A stretch of 64,000 nucleotides of DNA from Sphingobacterium yanglingense (GTDB lineage Bacteria > Bacteroidota > Bacteroidia > Sphingobacteriales > Sphingobacteriaceae). Positions 9,573-19,225 of the stretch are shown one piece after another (the first letter of the stretch is position 1; each line of letters begins with the position of its first letter). The DNA lies in NCBI RefSeq assembly GCF_004363245.1, contig NZ_SNYV01000014.1, positions 62,001 to 126,000 on the forward strand, in the 5' to 3' direction. The notes beneath the pieces are model-generated. The model was not told the DNA's origin. It ran no database searches and saw only the letters and a program-made list of their open reading frames with translations. The position numbers and the translations under genes were made by a program.

Positions 9573-11287
9573 TTACCTAGCTCAGTTGCTCTAGTATCTG
9601 CATCTGGGATGACTTCGATACTAAACGCTTTCTTATCGGAGAGAAGCACTGGGATTTCTAAGGTGTGCACTAGTCCATCTCTGGCTATGAGTATGCTTAC
9701 GGTATCACCAACTTTTGCCTGCGCTAATATGTAGTCAAAGGCTTTATTCTGTGGGTCTATCCGATGTCCATTGATAGCGATTAACTCATCTTCCACGTTC
9801 AATCCTCCCTTCCAGGCACCAGAGTTGCGATCTACTTGTTTTATGATGGTCTTGCTGTCGCTATGTACGATTTTTATGCCTAATGTAGGGGTATGCTGAT
9901 TGGCATTATGATCAATCAATCGATAACCTACTGCGTTAAAGTATTTGTTGTAATCTAACTCTTCTAGGCTATGTGCAGCCTGAAATATCTCTTGTAAATC
10001 TACGCCTGAGACTTGTTCTGCCAAGAGGCGGAATTCGTCCTCTTCGAAGCCTCTATTTTCAATGAGGTAAAACTGCTCATAGGCAGCTTTAATGACATCG
10101 TCTAGTCGGCGTTCTCCTTGTGTCTCTGCTATGATTTTAAGGTCTAACGCTACTGCAAGCATTGCTCCTTTGTTATAATAAGAGATGCTGGTGTTGTGGG
10201 AATTCTCGTCAGGTCTATATTGCTTGATCCAAGTGTCAAAGCTTGACATGGCGGCACTTTGTAATTCGTAGCCAGGTCTGTTATAGACGGTATTGAAGTC
10301 TATGGCCAGTTGCTGTAGGTATTCGCGTTCTTCATAGAAGCCGCATCTACGTACAATCAGATTGTCATAATACGCTGTAAAACCTTCCATGATCCACAAT
10401 CCGGTGGTATAGTTCTCTTGTTCATAGTCAAAAGGACCTAAGGCTTTTGGACGCAGACGTTTTACATTCCAGAGGTGAAAGTATTCATGGGCCACAAGGC
10501 TCAGGTAGCCTTTATAGGTGTTCGGTTGGCTGTAAGTATATCTTGAAGCCGCGAGAACGGTGGAGTTAAGGTGTTCGAGACCTCCGTGTGCGCTCTGATA
10601 ATTGTGCGTGATGAAGGTATAGTGTTGATTTGGGTTGGATCCCCAGATTCTATTTTCTTCTGCTATGATTTTTGATACATCTCTGGAGATTTGTTCACGG
10701 TCATAATCAGCTATCCCTACCATTGCAAATTCATGCGGTACACCGTCTACTTCAAACGACCAGGTATCCTGATTCCCTATTTCTAAGGGACTATCATAAA
10801 GGATGTCGAAGTTGTCAGCATGATAGGTATGTAAGTCTTTGCCTGGTTCCAAACCTGTTGATATCTTATTCCAATGCGAGGGCATATGAACAGAGATGTC
10901 ACATGGAAGGTGCAGATGCTCGTTGACGAACATAAAAATACCTACTGGACTGAGAAAGGCATGAGAGTGGTCGATATGACTGGTACGTACTGAATTTTCA
11001 AAAGCATAAACAGCATATTTGACAATAATATCGTCCCCATTATGAGTTACTCTCCAGGTGTTTTTACTCGTTTTATATGTTTTAAGCTCTTTGCCTTCGG
11101 TAGATGAGGCTGAAAAGCGTTCTACATTTTTTGGGTATTCTCGAATCAGGTAAGATCCTGGTGCCCATACGGGCATTTTTAAATCGAGGTAGTCTAAAGA
11201 AGTAAAGGATTTGATGTGCATTTCCACTTCTACATAATGTGCCTGTGGTTCGCTGAATGAGAGTGTAAAATGAATAGAGGGGTTCAT
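9554..11287 (-). CDS. M61-family metallopeptidase with PDZ domain
   Basis: A 577-aa zinc peptidase of the glycyl aminopeptidase family. An N-terminal beta domain (residues 1-165) precedes the gluzincin catalytic domain with HEYFH at 267-271 and the downstream Glu ligand in WIMEGFTAYYD at E300; GGLEH (235-239) is the family's substrate-side motif. A PDZ domain spans about 455-550 (GGLNVEDELIAINGHRI). No signal peptide is seen at this start, so it may act in the cytoplasm, unlike many secreted relatives. It stands alone, with 217 bases of AT-rich DNA between its start and the next, divergent gene. Confidence 0.92.
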   Translation of the reverse strand: MNPSIHFTLSFSEPQAHYVEVEMHIKSFTSLDYLDLKMPVWAPGSYLIREYPKNVERFSASSTEGKELKTYKTSKNTWRVTHNGDDIIVKYAVYAFENSVRTSHIDHSHAFLSPVGIFMFVNEHLHLPCDISVHMPSHWNKISTGLEPGKDLHTYHADNFDILYDSPLEIGNQDTWSFEVDGVPHEFAMVGIADYDREQISRDVSKIIAEENRIWGSNPNQHYTFITHNYQSAHGGLEHLNSTVLAASRYTYSQPNTYKGYLSLVAHEYFHLWNVKRLRPKALGPFDYEQENYTTGLWIMEGFTAYYDNLIVRRCGFYEEREYLQQLAIDFNTVYNRPGYELQSAAMSSFDTWIKQYRPDENSHNTSISYYNKGAMLAVALDLKIIAETQGERRLDDVIKAAYEQFYLIENRGFEEDEFRLLAEQVSGVDLQEIFQAAHSLEELDYNKYFNAVGYRLIDHNANQHTPTLGIKIVHSDSKTIIKQVDRNSGAWKGGLNVEDELIAINGHRIDPQNKAFDYILAQAKVGDTVSILIARDGLVHTLEIPVLLSDKKAFSIEVIPDADTRATELGKIWLSL

Positions 11288-11504
11288 ATGTAAATAAGGT
11301 GTTCTTTAATGACCATTTTTATTTATGGGTGCATATTTTGGCAACCTGATTCAAAGGTAGGGGTAATGGGGGGGAGTTCAAAATTATATCTGATATATAA
11401 AATGTACTTTGAGACGGTAATTTTTCATCTCGGAATTGGTGAATGCAAAGCATTTTATCTAAGTTTGACATACAAAAGTATTGTTGTTTGTAAAGTAAGA
11501 AAGA

Positions 11505-12368
11505 ATGATTTTAGTTGCGGATAGTGGTTCGTCTAGTTCGGATTGGATGTTGAATGTGCCGGATAGTAAGCCTTTGTTTTTTAAGACACAAGGCTTGAAT
11601 CCTTTTTTCGTGAATGAAAAGGAAATAGAAAAGGTATTGAAAGATGTCCCTGAGATTATACCTTACATTGATGAAATAAGAGAGGTTTATTTTTTTGGTG
11701 CAGGCTGTATCACACCTGATCGGAGAGAGATTGTCTCTAATGCATTGACTGTGCTGTTTCCGAAAGCGTTTATTGCTGTCGAGTCGGATCTGTTGGGAGC
11801 AGCTTATGCTACCTGCGGGTCGACAAAGGGCCTGGTGGCAACATTAGGCACAGGTTCTGATATCAGTTATTACGAAGGAGAAGATCTACAGACTAGCCTA
11901 CATGGTAACGGATATGTATTAGGGGACGAGGGATCGGGGGCTTGGTTTGGCAAAAGACTGATAACAAGTTTTCTCTATGGTACTATGCCTCGGGATTTGG
12001 CAAAACTCTTTGAAGCCAAGTATCATGTGACTAAAGATATTGTAATCAAGAATGTCTATCAACGGGATAGGCCTAATTCTTATCTGGCATCGTTTATGCC
12101 CTTTATGTCAGAACATAGAGCGCATCCTTACGTGGATAAGCTTTTGACAGATGGATTTGATGAGTTTGTACGCACAAATATCATGACGTATCCTAATTTT
12201 TGGGAGTATAAGTGCAATTTTGTGGGCAGTATCGCGTATGTGTTTGATATGCATCTGCAAGCAGTGTGCAATCTCCATGGGGTAGAAGTGGGGAAAATAT
12301 TGCGCTCGCCGATAGAAGAGATATTTCATTTTATCATACAGCGTGAGTCAAGTAGTGTTGATTATTAA
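11505..12368 (+). CDS. BadF/BadG-type sugar kinase paralogue A
   Basis: A 287-aa member of the BadF/BadG/BcrA/BcrD ATPase family, which includes N-acetylglucosamine kinases (ASKHA fold). It aligns end to end with the protein at 16446-17303: both keep the YNPxFV/LNPFFV segment, the GAG before the second lobe, VLFPKA, LGTG, GDEGSG and VGKILRSPI. Its phosphate-1 loop reads DSGSSSSDW where the paralogue has the canonical DGGSTKTNW, and the phosphate-2 loop is LGTGSDI rather than LGTGTNS. It may have lost or changed kinase activity. The glutathione peroxidase gene follows after 27 bases, so the two may be co-transcribed. Confidence 0.82.
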   Translation: MILVADSGSSSSDWMLNVPDSKPLFFKTQGLNPFFVNEKEIEKVLKDVPEIIPYIDEIREVYFFGAGCITPDRREIVSNALTVLFPKAFIAVESDLLGAAYATCGSTKGLVATLGTGSDISYYEGEDLQTSLHGNGYVLGDEGSGAWFGKRLITSFLYGTMPRDLAKLFEAKYHVTKDIVIKNVYQRDRPNSYLASFMPFMSEHRAHPYVDKLLTDGFDEFVRTNIMTYPNFWEYKCNFVGSIAYVFDMHLQAVCNLHGVEVGKILRSPIEEIFHFIIQRESSSVDY

Positions 12369-12395
12369 GTCATTATAAAACAAAAAACGTTAATT

Positions 12396-12908
12396 ATGTT
12401 TACAGTCGCATTGATTATGGTGCTTAATATGATTGTACCACCAGCTAGTGTGTATGATTTTTCTTTTACGTCTATAGATGGAAAGAAAATTGAGCTTTCG
12501 GAGTTTAAAGGAAAAAAAATATTGATAGTGAACACTGCATCAAAATGTGGTTTTACTAAACAGTACAAAGATCTGCAGGAGTTGCATACACTATATGGGG
12601 ACAATTTGGTCATCATAGGTTTTCCTGCGAATAATTTTGGTAATCAAGAACCGGGTGCCAATGAGGAGATCAAAGAGTTTTGTCAAGAAAACTATGGGGT
12701 AAGTTTTCTCATGGCAGAAAAGGTCGAAGTTAAAGGCGATAAGATCGACCCCTTGTTTAAGTTTTTGATCGAACAGCCTAATCCTGACTTTACAGGAGCT
12801 ATTAAATGGAACTTTGAGAAGTTTTTGGTCGATGAAAATGGTAAGTTGATCCACCGCTATCGGTCGCAAGTGAGTCCGATGGATATGGTGTTGACTGGAC
12901 AGTTATAA
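12396..12908 (+). CDS. Glutathione peroxidase-family thiol peroxidase
   Basis: Reduces hydroperoxides. The thioredoxin-fold protein has the peroxidatic Cys51 in NTASKCGFT, Gln84 in NNFGNQEPG and the Trp138-Asn139 pair in IKWNF, completing the GPx catalytic set. A second Cys at 96 (FCQENYG) is placed as in thioredoxin-dependent GPx enzymes. The enzyme uses Cys rather than selenocysteine. Residues 1-16 form a hydrophobic N-terminus that could be a signal or anchor; starting at Met12 would remove it. Length is 170 aa. Confidence 0.92.
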   Translation: MFTVALIMVLNMIVPPASVYDFSFTSIDGKKIELSEFKGKKILIVNTASKCGFTKQYKDLQELHTLYGDNLVIIGFPANNFGNQEPGANEEIKEFCQENYGVSFLMAEKVEVKGDKIDPLFKFLIEQPNPDFTGAIKWNFEKFLVDENGKLIHRYRSQVSPMDMVLTGQL

Positions 12909-12909
12909 A

Positions 12910-12940
12910 AAAAACACTCTTGATGGGCAAGAGTGTTTTT
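12910..12940. terminator. Intrinsic terminator after glutathione peroxidase
   Basis: A perfect 13-bp stem (AAAAACACTCTTG and complement), 5-nt loop and T-run, immediately after the stop codon. Confidence 0.88.
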
Positions 12941-13048
12941 AACTAACCAATTTTTAACCTAAATTTTGATGAAACTCATCTTTATGAAGTACACTACAAA
13001 AGTAGGGGCTTACTTGCATATTTAAGGTTACTTAAAATTAAGTTTGTG

Positions 13049-13633
13049 TTAAATATCATTTGCGGTGTGATAGCAATACCTGCATAGTGGTTCATAGCTT
13101 TCTTTTTCGCCTAATAATACGATGTTTTCATGTGCTGTAATCCGGTGGGAGTAGTTGGCCGGCGATCCGCATCGTACACACACTGCATGTACCTTTGTGA
13201 TGTGTTCGGCAATGGCAAGCAGTGCGGGGATAGGCCCAAATGGTTTACCTTGAAAATCCATATCCAGCCCTGCTACGATAACACGTACCCCTTTGTTGGC
13301 GAGCTGTGCACAGACATTGGGCAGTTCGTCATCGAAAAACTGTGCCTCATCTATACCTACGACTTTAGTGTCGCTGCTCAAAAGTAGTATTGCAGAAGAA
13401 TGATTGACTGGTGTCGATGGAATGCTATTGCTATCATGTGATACAACTTCTTTTTCGGCATACCTTACGTCGATGGAAGGTTTAAATATTTCAACGGGAA
13501 GCCTAGCGAATTGAGCCCGCTTCATTCTACGGATAAGCTCTTCGGTCTTTCCAGAAAACATGGATCCGCAAATCACCTCGATGCTTCCTATCTGTCCATC
13601 TCTTCGATTGAAATACTGTTCGGAAAATAACAT
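13049..13633 (-). CDS. tdk: Thymidine kinase
   Basis: Phosphorylates thymidine in pyrimidine salvage. Type II (tetrameric) TK: P-loop GSMFSGKT at residues 23-30, catalytic Glu96 in GIDEAQFF, and a structural zinc site from C152/C155 (CVRCG) and C184/C187 (CRYC). The lasso region [10 protein letters not shown] is present. Length of 194 aa is normal. It is divergent from the next gene and shares a 148-base intergenic region. Confidence 0.96.
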   Translation of the reverse strand: MLFSEQYFNRRDGQIGSIEVICGSMFSGKTEELIRRMKRAQFARLPVEIFKPSIDVRYAEKEVVSHDSNSIPSTPVNHSSAILLLSSDTKVVGIDEAQFFDDELPNVCAQLANKGVRVIVAGLDMDFQGKPFGPIPALLAIAEHITKVHAVCVRCGSPANYSHRITAHENIVLLGEKESYEPLCRYCYHTANDI

Positions 13634-13721
13634 ATTATTTTTATTTATTAATAGTGCTTTGGGAACTGTTAATATATCACAAATCCGTACTTACAACAGC
13701 ACGAATATCGAAATTATATCT

Positions 13722-13729
13722 TATTTTTG
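13722..13729 (+). promoter_or_regulatory. Candidate -7 promoter box
   Basis: TATTTTTG matches TAnnTTTG and lies 52 bases before the 13782 gene. The -33 element is not clear. Confidence 0.4.
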
Positions 13730-13781
13730 GTATACCTAAGATGTAGGATACTAGTGTTCATTATAAAAAAATACGATACCC

Positions 13782-14642
13782 ATGGCTAAGTCTAAAGATC
13801 AATTGTTTGCGAAGATAGATTACCTTCTTTCTGATATTAACTCTAAATATGAATTGTTAAAGTCTAATGAGGATCTCGATGCGGTAGAACTGACTCTCTT
13901 AGAGGGGGATATTGATTATCTGTCGAATCATATCAAAGCACTGGGTTACTTTGTGGAGTTCGAAGAGGTAGAGATCATAAATGATGTTGTCTTTGAAACT
14001 GCACCTCAAGCTCCTGTATTTACTCCAGAATCGGTCATTACGAAAGAAGTAGATTCACAGGCGATATTTGAAGAAATCCCTGCGGCTCCAGTGGCACCGG
14101 TACAGACGGAAGCTCCAGCTAGTTTTGTAGATCAAGCTCCGGCAGCGGAAACTAAAACTTCATTCGAAGCGGAACAACGATTCGAAGAGCCTGTGGCTCC
14201 TATAAAGAAGGAAGAGGAATCTGTGGTGCGTGAAGTTATTGAAGAAAAGAAAGTACTGGTTGTGGAGCAGGTTGAGGTTAAAGTAGAGACAGTAATAGAG
14301 GAAGAATCGACAAGACCATTGACGATAAATGAGTTGATTCACCAACAACGCCTTGCGGGTGTAAATATGACTCAACAATTTCAGACATCCAATGCACAGG
14401 AACGGGTGATGGATCTGAAATCGGCTGTGAGTTTGAATGATAAACTCTTGTTTATTAAAGATTTGTTTAATGGATATAGCCTGGCTTATAGTGAAGCATT
14501 GGAGCTGTTAAATAGATTGAACAATTTTGCCGAAGCAGATGCTTTCTTACAATCTAACTATGCGTTGAAAAACGGTTGGGCAGAGAAACCACAGACGGTG
14601 GATAAGTTTTACATACTGTTGAGAAAGAAGTTCTCAAATTAA
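13782..14642 (+). CDS. Hypothetical protein with Ala/Pro/Glu-rich linker
   Basis: A 286-aa protein with no catalytic motif that I recognise. Residues 1-62 are a helical, charged N-terminal segment (LFAKIDYLLSDINSKYELL). Residues 66-180 are a low-complexity linker rich in Ala, Pro, Val and Glu. The C-terminal 100 residues are a compact helical domain (LKSAVSLNDKLLFIKDLFNG) ending in FYILLRKKFSN. Similar C-terminal domains occur in many Bacteroidota proteins of unknown function. No signal peptide, so probably cytoplasmic. Confidence 0.8.
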   Translation: MAKSKDQLFAKIDYLLSDINSKYELLKSNEDLDAVELTLLEGDIDYLSNHIKALGYFVEFEEVEIINDVVFETAPQAPVFTPESVITKEVDSQAIFEEIPAAPVAPVQTEAPASFVDQAPAAETKTSFEAEQRFEEPVAPIKKEEESVVREVIEEKKVLVVEQVEVKVETVIEEESTRPLTINELIHQQRLAGVNMTQQFQTSNAQERVMDLKSAVSLNDKLLFIKDLFNGYSLAYSEALELLNRLNNFAEADAFLQSNYALKNGWAEKPQTVDKFYILLRKKFSN

Positions 14643-14652
14643 TATGAAAGTA

Positions 14653-14690
14653 AACAAAAATGGCATCTTTTTAAAGATGCCATTTTTGTT
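14653..14690. terminator. Bidirectional terminator
   Basis: A near 18-bp perfect inverted repeat (AACAAAAATGGCATCTTT and complement) between convergent genes. Confidence 0.88.
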
Positions 14691-14698
14691 GAACGATA

Positions 14699-15178
14699 TT
14701 AACTCAGATCAAATTTGATCCAGTCTGAACCATTCCTTCCAAAAATAAAATATTTTGGCTGGATGATTTCTGCTAGGATCTCCACATCCTGTAGGTAGGT
14801 TGCTTCGCCTTCGTTGAAGTGATCTGTTTGAACAATATATATATTGTTGTTTGCTACAGCTTTGCTGTCGGCCTGTGAATTGATAAAAGTAGGTATTAGG
14901 CTATATAAACTTTCATCACGTTGGAGTATAATGAAAATAGCGATATCAGAATGAAGCTTTTCGGCCAAAGTGCCTCCGGCAATTTTTACTTTTTCCTGAA
15001 GTTCATCAGAATGGATAACCTGAAAATTATTTTGATCTACGATACAGACAGAAGGAATGGCATCGGGTGTGAGAAATTTTAATTTGTGGATAATGGTATC
15101 AATTTCCTCTTCCCAATGTTCGGCCAGTACATCGTCTTGCTGTTTTAGTGTGGCTATTATCTCCTTGTATTTTGTCAT
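14699..15178 (-). CDS. Cytoplasmic half-length binding-protein-like protein
   Basis: A 159-aa protein without a signal peptide. The C-terminal part (about residues 110-150) has the shape of the second lobe of iron-siderophore/cobalamin ABC binding proteins: AVANNNIYIVQTDHFNEG, then a helix and LAEIIQPKYF, where the family usually has Ala-V-K-N-G-x-V-Y-V-V and LAEIIHPxxF. The first lobe and the export signal are missing. The N-terminal 40 residues are helical (EIIATLKQQDDVLAEHWEEE). I assign the resemblance with moderate confidence and propose no ligand. Confidence 0.65.
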   Translation of the reverse strand: MTKYKEIIATLKQQDDVLAEHWEEEIDTIIHKLKFLTPDAIPSVCIVDQNNFQVIHSDELQEKVKIAGGTLAEKLHSDIAIFIILQRDESLYSLIPTFINSQADSKAVANNNIYIVQTDHFNEGEATYLQDVEILAEIIQPKYFIFGRNGSDWIKFDLS

Positions 15179-15353
15179 GTTGCAAATTTAAGCAGGGACG
15201 GGGTATAAACCTAATTATGTTCGTTATTTTGAGCTACAATCTTGATTTCGTATTTTGGTCGGAGAAAAGTGTAGGTGGTATGTCTAAAGTGAGTTCTAAA
15301 AGAATAGGCTACCTATAGAAGAAACGATGAATATTTAATATAAAGAAAATACT

Positions 15354-15668
15354 ATGTTTGATAAATTATTTCAAGCGCAACAGAAGGCGCAGGAGATTAA
15401 GTCTAGGTTGGATAATATATCTGTTTCTGCTGAGGCTGAAGGAGGGAAGGTCCGTGTTGTAGCGACAGCAAATAAGGAGATAAAGGAGATTGTCATTAGC
15501 GATGAATTATTTGCAGAGGGGGATAAGGAGCAAATAGAGGATCTTTTATTGGTTGCTCTTAATAAGGCTTTGGCGCAGGCTGAAAATGTAAGTCAGACGG
15601 AGATGCAGGCAGCAACGCAGGATATGTTTGGAGGATTAGGAGGCTTAGGTAATCTTTTTAACAAATAG
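15354..15668 (+). CDS. YbaB/EbfC nucleoid-associated protein
   Basis: A 104-aa DNA-binding nucleoid protein of the YbaB/EbfC family. It shows the N-terminal coiled helix (QAQQKAQEIKSRLDNI), the central strands (VRVVATANKEIKEIVI) and the C-terminal helix with ALNKALAQAENVSQTEM; the tail is Gly/Phe-rich (FGGLGGLGNLF) as usual. It usually accompanies dnaX/recR, which are absent here. The next gene starts 18 bases downstream behind a purine-rich GGAGG, so the two form an operon. Confidence 0.92.
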   Translation: MFDKLFQAQQKAQEIKSRLDNISVSAEAEGGKVRVVATANKEIKEIVISDELFAEGDKEQIEDLLLVALNKALAQAENVSQTEMQAATQDMFGGLGGLGNLFNK

Positions 15669-15686
15669 TAATCGGAGGATTTTTAT

Positions 15687-16385
15687 ATGAATGCCAATAA
15701 TATAAGTGCCCGATATCTAGGGCAGTCTTGTGTAGAGTTTGATTTTAATGGAACCAAGGTGCTTTTGGATCCTTTTGTTTCGTTCAACCCTTTAGCCAAA
15801 GGAGTTGATGTGCAGTTGTTACAGCCTTCGTATATTTTTCTAAGCCATGGTCATCAAGATCATGTGGCGGATATGTTAGAAATCCAGAAGAATAGTGACG
15901 CTACTGTTGCGGCAATTGTTGAGACCGCTGCTTGGGTAAGAAGAGAAGGGGTGTCGGAAGATAGGGTTATTGAATTTAATTTCGGAGGTACATTACATCT
16001 TCCTTTCGGTAAGGTTAAGATGGTGTATGCGCTACATACAAATTCTACTCCGGATGGAGTTTACGGGGGAATGCCATGTGGCTTTATTTTCTTTATAGGT
16101 GATAAAAAGATTTATTTTGCTGGAGATACTGCTCTAACGCTAGAGATGAAATTGTTGGAAGATCTGGCATTGGACTGGGCTTTTTTGCCTATTGGAGGTC
16201 ATTATACCATGGACATGTATGATGCGGTCAAAGCCTCTAAACTTGTCAATTGTAAGCAAGTCGTAGGAATTCATTATGATACTTTCCCGCCGATCGCTAT
16301 TGATAAGGAAGAGGCTAAGAAAGTGTTCGCTGCCGAAGGGGCGACCTTATATCTGCCGGACGTCGGAGAGACCTTGTCTTTATAA
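15687..16385 (+). CDS. Metal-dependent hydrolase, metallo-beta-lactamase fold (UPF0173)
   Basis: A 232-aa member of the UPF0173/UlaG-like subgroup. The zinc motif HGHQDH occupies residues 54-59, with further ligands in LHTNSTPDG, FAGDTALT and the C-terminal GIHYDTFP. The physiological substrate is not known. GGAGG upstream of the ATG is one of few clear Shine-Dalgarno sites in this window. Second gene of the ybaB operon, ending at a terminator. Confidence 0.92.
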   Translation: MNANNISARYLGQSCVEFDFNGTKVLLDPFVSFNPLAKGVDVQLLQPSYIFLSHGHQDHVADMLEIQKNSDATVAAIVETAAWVRREGVSEDRVIEFNFGGTLHLPFGKVKMVYALHTNSTPDGVYGGMPCGFIFFIGDKKIYFAGDTALTLEMKLLEDLALDWAFLPIGGHYTMDMYDAVKASKLVNCKQVVGIHYDTFPPIAIDKEEAKKVFAAEGATLYLPDVGETLSL

Positions 16386-16428
16386 AACAAAAAAGAGGAA
16401 CACGTTGAAAATGTTCCTCTTTTTTGTT
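16386..16428. terminator. Bidirectional terminator
   Basis: A perfect 17-bp stem (AACAAAAAAGAGGAACA and complement) with a 9-nt loop, between convergent stops. Confidence 0.88.
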
Positions 16429-16445
16429 GCTAATGTAATGTTCGT

Positions 16446-17303
16446 TTAGTTGCCCATTGATCTATCAATATGGAACTTTACGAGGTCGTCAATTGGCGAA
16501 CGTAATATTTTTCCAACTTTCATTCCGTATTGGGTTGCTTTTTCTTCTAATACATTTCTGAAATTATAACCTACAGAGCCAATACAGTTGAATGTATAGG
16601 TTTGATAGTCTGGATATTTACTTACTAGGTTTGCAAAGAATGCTTCAAACGAGTCGTCAACAATTTTGCGTGTGTATTCGATATTAACGTTGTTGTCGTA
16701 TACGAATTTGCTAAAGCTAGCACAGAAGCGGTTTGCCAGCGGTTTGGTATAAACGCTATCCATGATTTCGTCTGGTGTAAGCTTATAGGTGTCGAAGAAT
16801 ACTTTGGAGACATCCTCAGGCATTAGACCGCGGACGAAGTCGGTTAATAGTTTTTTGCCAATATATGATCCTGATCCTTCGTCTCCTAGAATATATGCCG
16901 CTGAATTGATATTGTGTGTTATCTCGTCTCCGTTATAGATACAGCTGTTGGTTCCAGTGCCTAATATCGCAGCAAAACCTGCCTCCTTACCTAATAGTGC
17001 GCGAGCTGCAGCTAATAAGTCATGGCCGATTTCAATTTTTGCATTTGGAAATAATACGCGGAAAGCCTCTTCGACAATCTTTGCTTTTTCTTGATTATGT
17101 ACGCCTGCTCCGTAGTAGTTGACCTCTTTTATTTTGTCTAAAGGAAGATCTTGTGGTAATCCCTTTTTTAGAGAATTTACAATATAGTCGCTTCCTACGA
17201 AATAGGGATTATAACCCTCAGTATTAAAATAGATTTTTTTTTGATTATCGTCTAATAGGCACCAATTGGTTTTGGTTGAACCTCCATCTGCAATAATGAT
17301 CAT
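16446..17303 (-). CDS. BadF/BadG-type N-acetylglucosamine kinase-like protein, paralogue B
   Basis: A 285-aa ASKHA-fold kinase homologue. The phosphate-1 loop DGGSTKTNW (residues 6-14), phosphate-2 loop LGTGTNS and GDEGSGSYIG adenosine-side loop are intact, as in N-acetylglucosamine kinases. The sugar permease gene on the same strand lies about 200 bases upstream, beyond that gene's own terminator. Amino-sugar uptake and phosphorylation is therefore an inference from family and neighbourhood, not proof. Paralogue of the gene at 11505-12368. Confidence 0.87.
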   Translation of the reverse strand: MIIIADGGSTKTNWCLLDDNQKKIYFNTEGYNPYFVGSDYIVNSLKKGLPQDLPLDKIKEVNYYGAGVHNQEKAKIVEEAFRVLFPNAKIEIGHDLLAAARALLGKEAGFAAILGTGTNSCIYNGDEITHNINSAAYILGDEGSGSYIGKKLLTDFVRGLMPEDVSKVFFDTYKLTPDEIMDSVYTKPLANRFCASFSKFVYDNNVNIEYTRKIVDDSFEAFFANLVSKYPDYQTYTFNCIGSVGYNFRNVLEEKATQYGMKVGKILRSPIDDLVKFHIDRSMGN

Positions 17304-17420
17304 TCTAGTTTGTTTTAGTCCAGTAATTCAAATGTTTATATGCACCTCGAAGATACATTTTTATTAACAAATATCCATGATAAACTATCGTAATATTTTG
17401 AAAGGAAAAGCTGATAAATA

Positions 17421-17460
17421 AAAAAAACGCCCTCAAACTAATGTAGAAGGCGTTTTTTTT
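17421..17460 (-). terminator. Intrinsic terminator after the sugar permease
   Basis: AAAAAAACGCC pairs with GGCGTTTTTTT around a 17-nt loop, 41 bases after the permease stop on the minus strand. Confidence 0.75.
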
Positions 17461-17500
17461 ATTTAAAACTTAGTGTAAAAAGTACAATTAGTTTTCATGC

Positions 17501-19225
17501 TTAATGACTCGAGGAGCCTTCAACTTGGTCTATGTCTATATTTTGTTTCTTGAGGAATCGCTTGGCGAGGATAGCAAAAGCGATGATATACATAAAACCA
17601 AGCAGTGGAATGATGTAAGAGTTGTGTATACCAATGATATCTGCCAACTTACCTTGTATAGGAGGGATGATACCACCGCCAAGAATCATCATTACTAAGA
17701 AGGCAGACCCTTGTTCGGTGTATTTGCCGATTCCTACAATAGAAAGGGAGAAAATAGATCCCCACATAATGGAACAGGCTAAACCTCCGGTAAGGAAAGC
17801 GTAGATTGCAATTGTGCCTGAAGACACGAGTCCAATAAACATAGAGAGGACACCTAGAGTTCCAAAAATGACTAATGTGCGTACTGGTTTTTCTTTGCTG
17901 ATGAAGAATGCTATGACCTGTACAATGATACAGATAGCGAAGAAAAATAAATGAGACATATCAAACCCAGCTATAGAATTTACAGCCAATATAATTCCAA
18001 AGGCTACAAATGGTATAGTGGCGACAAGAATCTGTTTTGTTGCTTTGGCAAAATTAAATGCGGTAACCGCCCCTGCCCAGCGTCCAATCATCATCCCGCC
18101 CCAATACATGGAGATGTAGGGCGTAATCTCAGATGATTGCAAACTGCCAAACTCTTCTAAGGTTAATAGCTCCCCTAGATTACTGCCGATTGCAACTTCT
18201 ACACCGACATAGATGAAAAGAGCTAACATCCCTAATACGAGTTGAGGGTATTTCATAGCACCCCAGCCCTCTGCTGCTTTGGTAGCCCGACTATAGGAGA
18301 ATAATAATGATCCAACAACAACTATAAAGGCGCCAAATAAAAGTGCCATCCGTTTTAGTTCCAGTGGGTGCCCGATTTCTTTGATTTGATCTTTTAGTTG
18401 CTGAATTAATCCGCTATCTGAGGTAGATTTGATCTGTTCTTGTAGGCCTACAATCTGTAATGCGATATCGCTTTTGTAGCTTAAGAACACTGGAATAAAC
18501 ATACATGCAAGGAGTACAGTCATCGTGATGAGGGTATTCTTTGCTTTGTTGGCAGACTCCATGGGTTCATTATTAATCCCTGCGGGTACCTTTTTGGAAA
18601 AGTGGAAGAGCGCTGCTGCTAGGATAAATAACAAACCGACTCCTATATAAAGGTAGATGACTTTGTTTAGGGGCAAGTTTGATATTTCGGTATCAGAAAT
18701 TGTTTCAAATGTACCAAAGAGTGCATATCCAATGACCAATGGGCCTATGGTAGTTCCAAAAGAATTGACAGCGCCTCCTAAATTGACTCGAGAAGCCCCC
18801 GTTTTAGGATCTCCTAATAGTACTGCAAATGGATTGGCTGCGGTTTGTTGTAGGGAAAAACCTAGGGCTACAATAAACAGACCGATGAGCATACCGAAAT
18901 ACAGGTTTACTTCTACCGCTACAATCATTGCTGCGGCTCCTAAGGCTGAAAATAGTAACCCATAGACTATACTTCTTTTGTAGCCCCATTTTCCAACAAT
19001 GTCTCGGCCTGATAGTGTTCCGAAGATGAAAAGTAGCAATGCACCTACATAATACGCACTGTAAAATGCGAAGTCAATAAGCTGTGATTGAAACTGATCT
19101 AGATGGAAATAGTTTTTGCAGAAAGGAATGAAAATACTGTTCCCCGCAGCAATGAAGCCCCAAAAGAAAAATACAACAATTAAGGTGTATAGGGCAGAAT
19201 AATTTGTTTCCTTATTATTATTCAT
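17501..19225 (-). CDS. FHS-type sugar MFS permease with internal insertion
   Basis: A proton-coupled sugar importer of the fucose/galactose/hexose MFS family. Family landmarks include [17 protein letters not shown] in TM1, [21 protein letters not shown] and the PFAVLLGDP stretch. At 574 aa it is longer than the 410-440 aa usual for the family. The extra part lies in the middle, about residues 212-320: a hydrophobic segment ([15 protein letters not shown]), a polar Gln/Lys-rich loop, then another hydrophobic segment ([15 protein letters not shown]), suggesting 14 rather than 12 membrane spans. With the kinase paralogue nearby, an amino sugar or hexose is a reasonable substrate guess. Confidence 0.88.
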   Translation of the reverse strand: MNNNKETNYSALYTLIVVFFFWGFIAAGNSIFIPFCKNYFHLDQFQSQLIDFAFYSAYYVGALLLFIFGTLSGRDIVGKWGYKRSIVYGLLFSALGAAAMIVAVEVNLYFGMLIGLFIVALGFSLQQTAANPFAVLLGDPKTGASRVNLGGAVNSFGTTIGPLVIGYALFGTFETISDTEISNLPLNKVIYLYIGVGLLFILAAALFHFSKKVPAGINNEPMESANKAKNTLITMTVLLACMFIPVFLSYKSDIALQIVGLQEQIKSTSDSGLIQQLKDQIKEIGHPLELKRMALLFGAFIVVVGSLLFSYSRATKAAEGWGAMKYPQLVLGMLALFIYVGVEVAIGSNLGELLTLEEFGSLQSSEITPYISMYWGGMMIGRWAGAVTAFNFAKATKQILVATIPFVAFGIILAVNSIAGFDMSHLFFFAICIIVQVIAFFISKEKPVRTLVIFGTLGVLSMFIGLVSSGTIAIYAFLTGGLACSIMWGSIFSLSIVGIGKYTEQGSAFLVMMILGGGIIPPIQGKLADIIGIHNSYIIPLLGFMYIIAFAILAKRFLKKQNIDIDQVEGSSSH

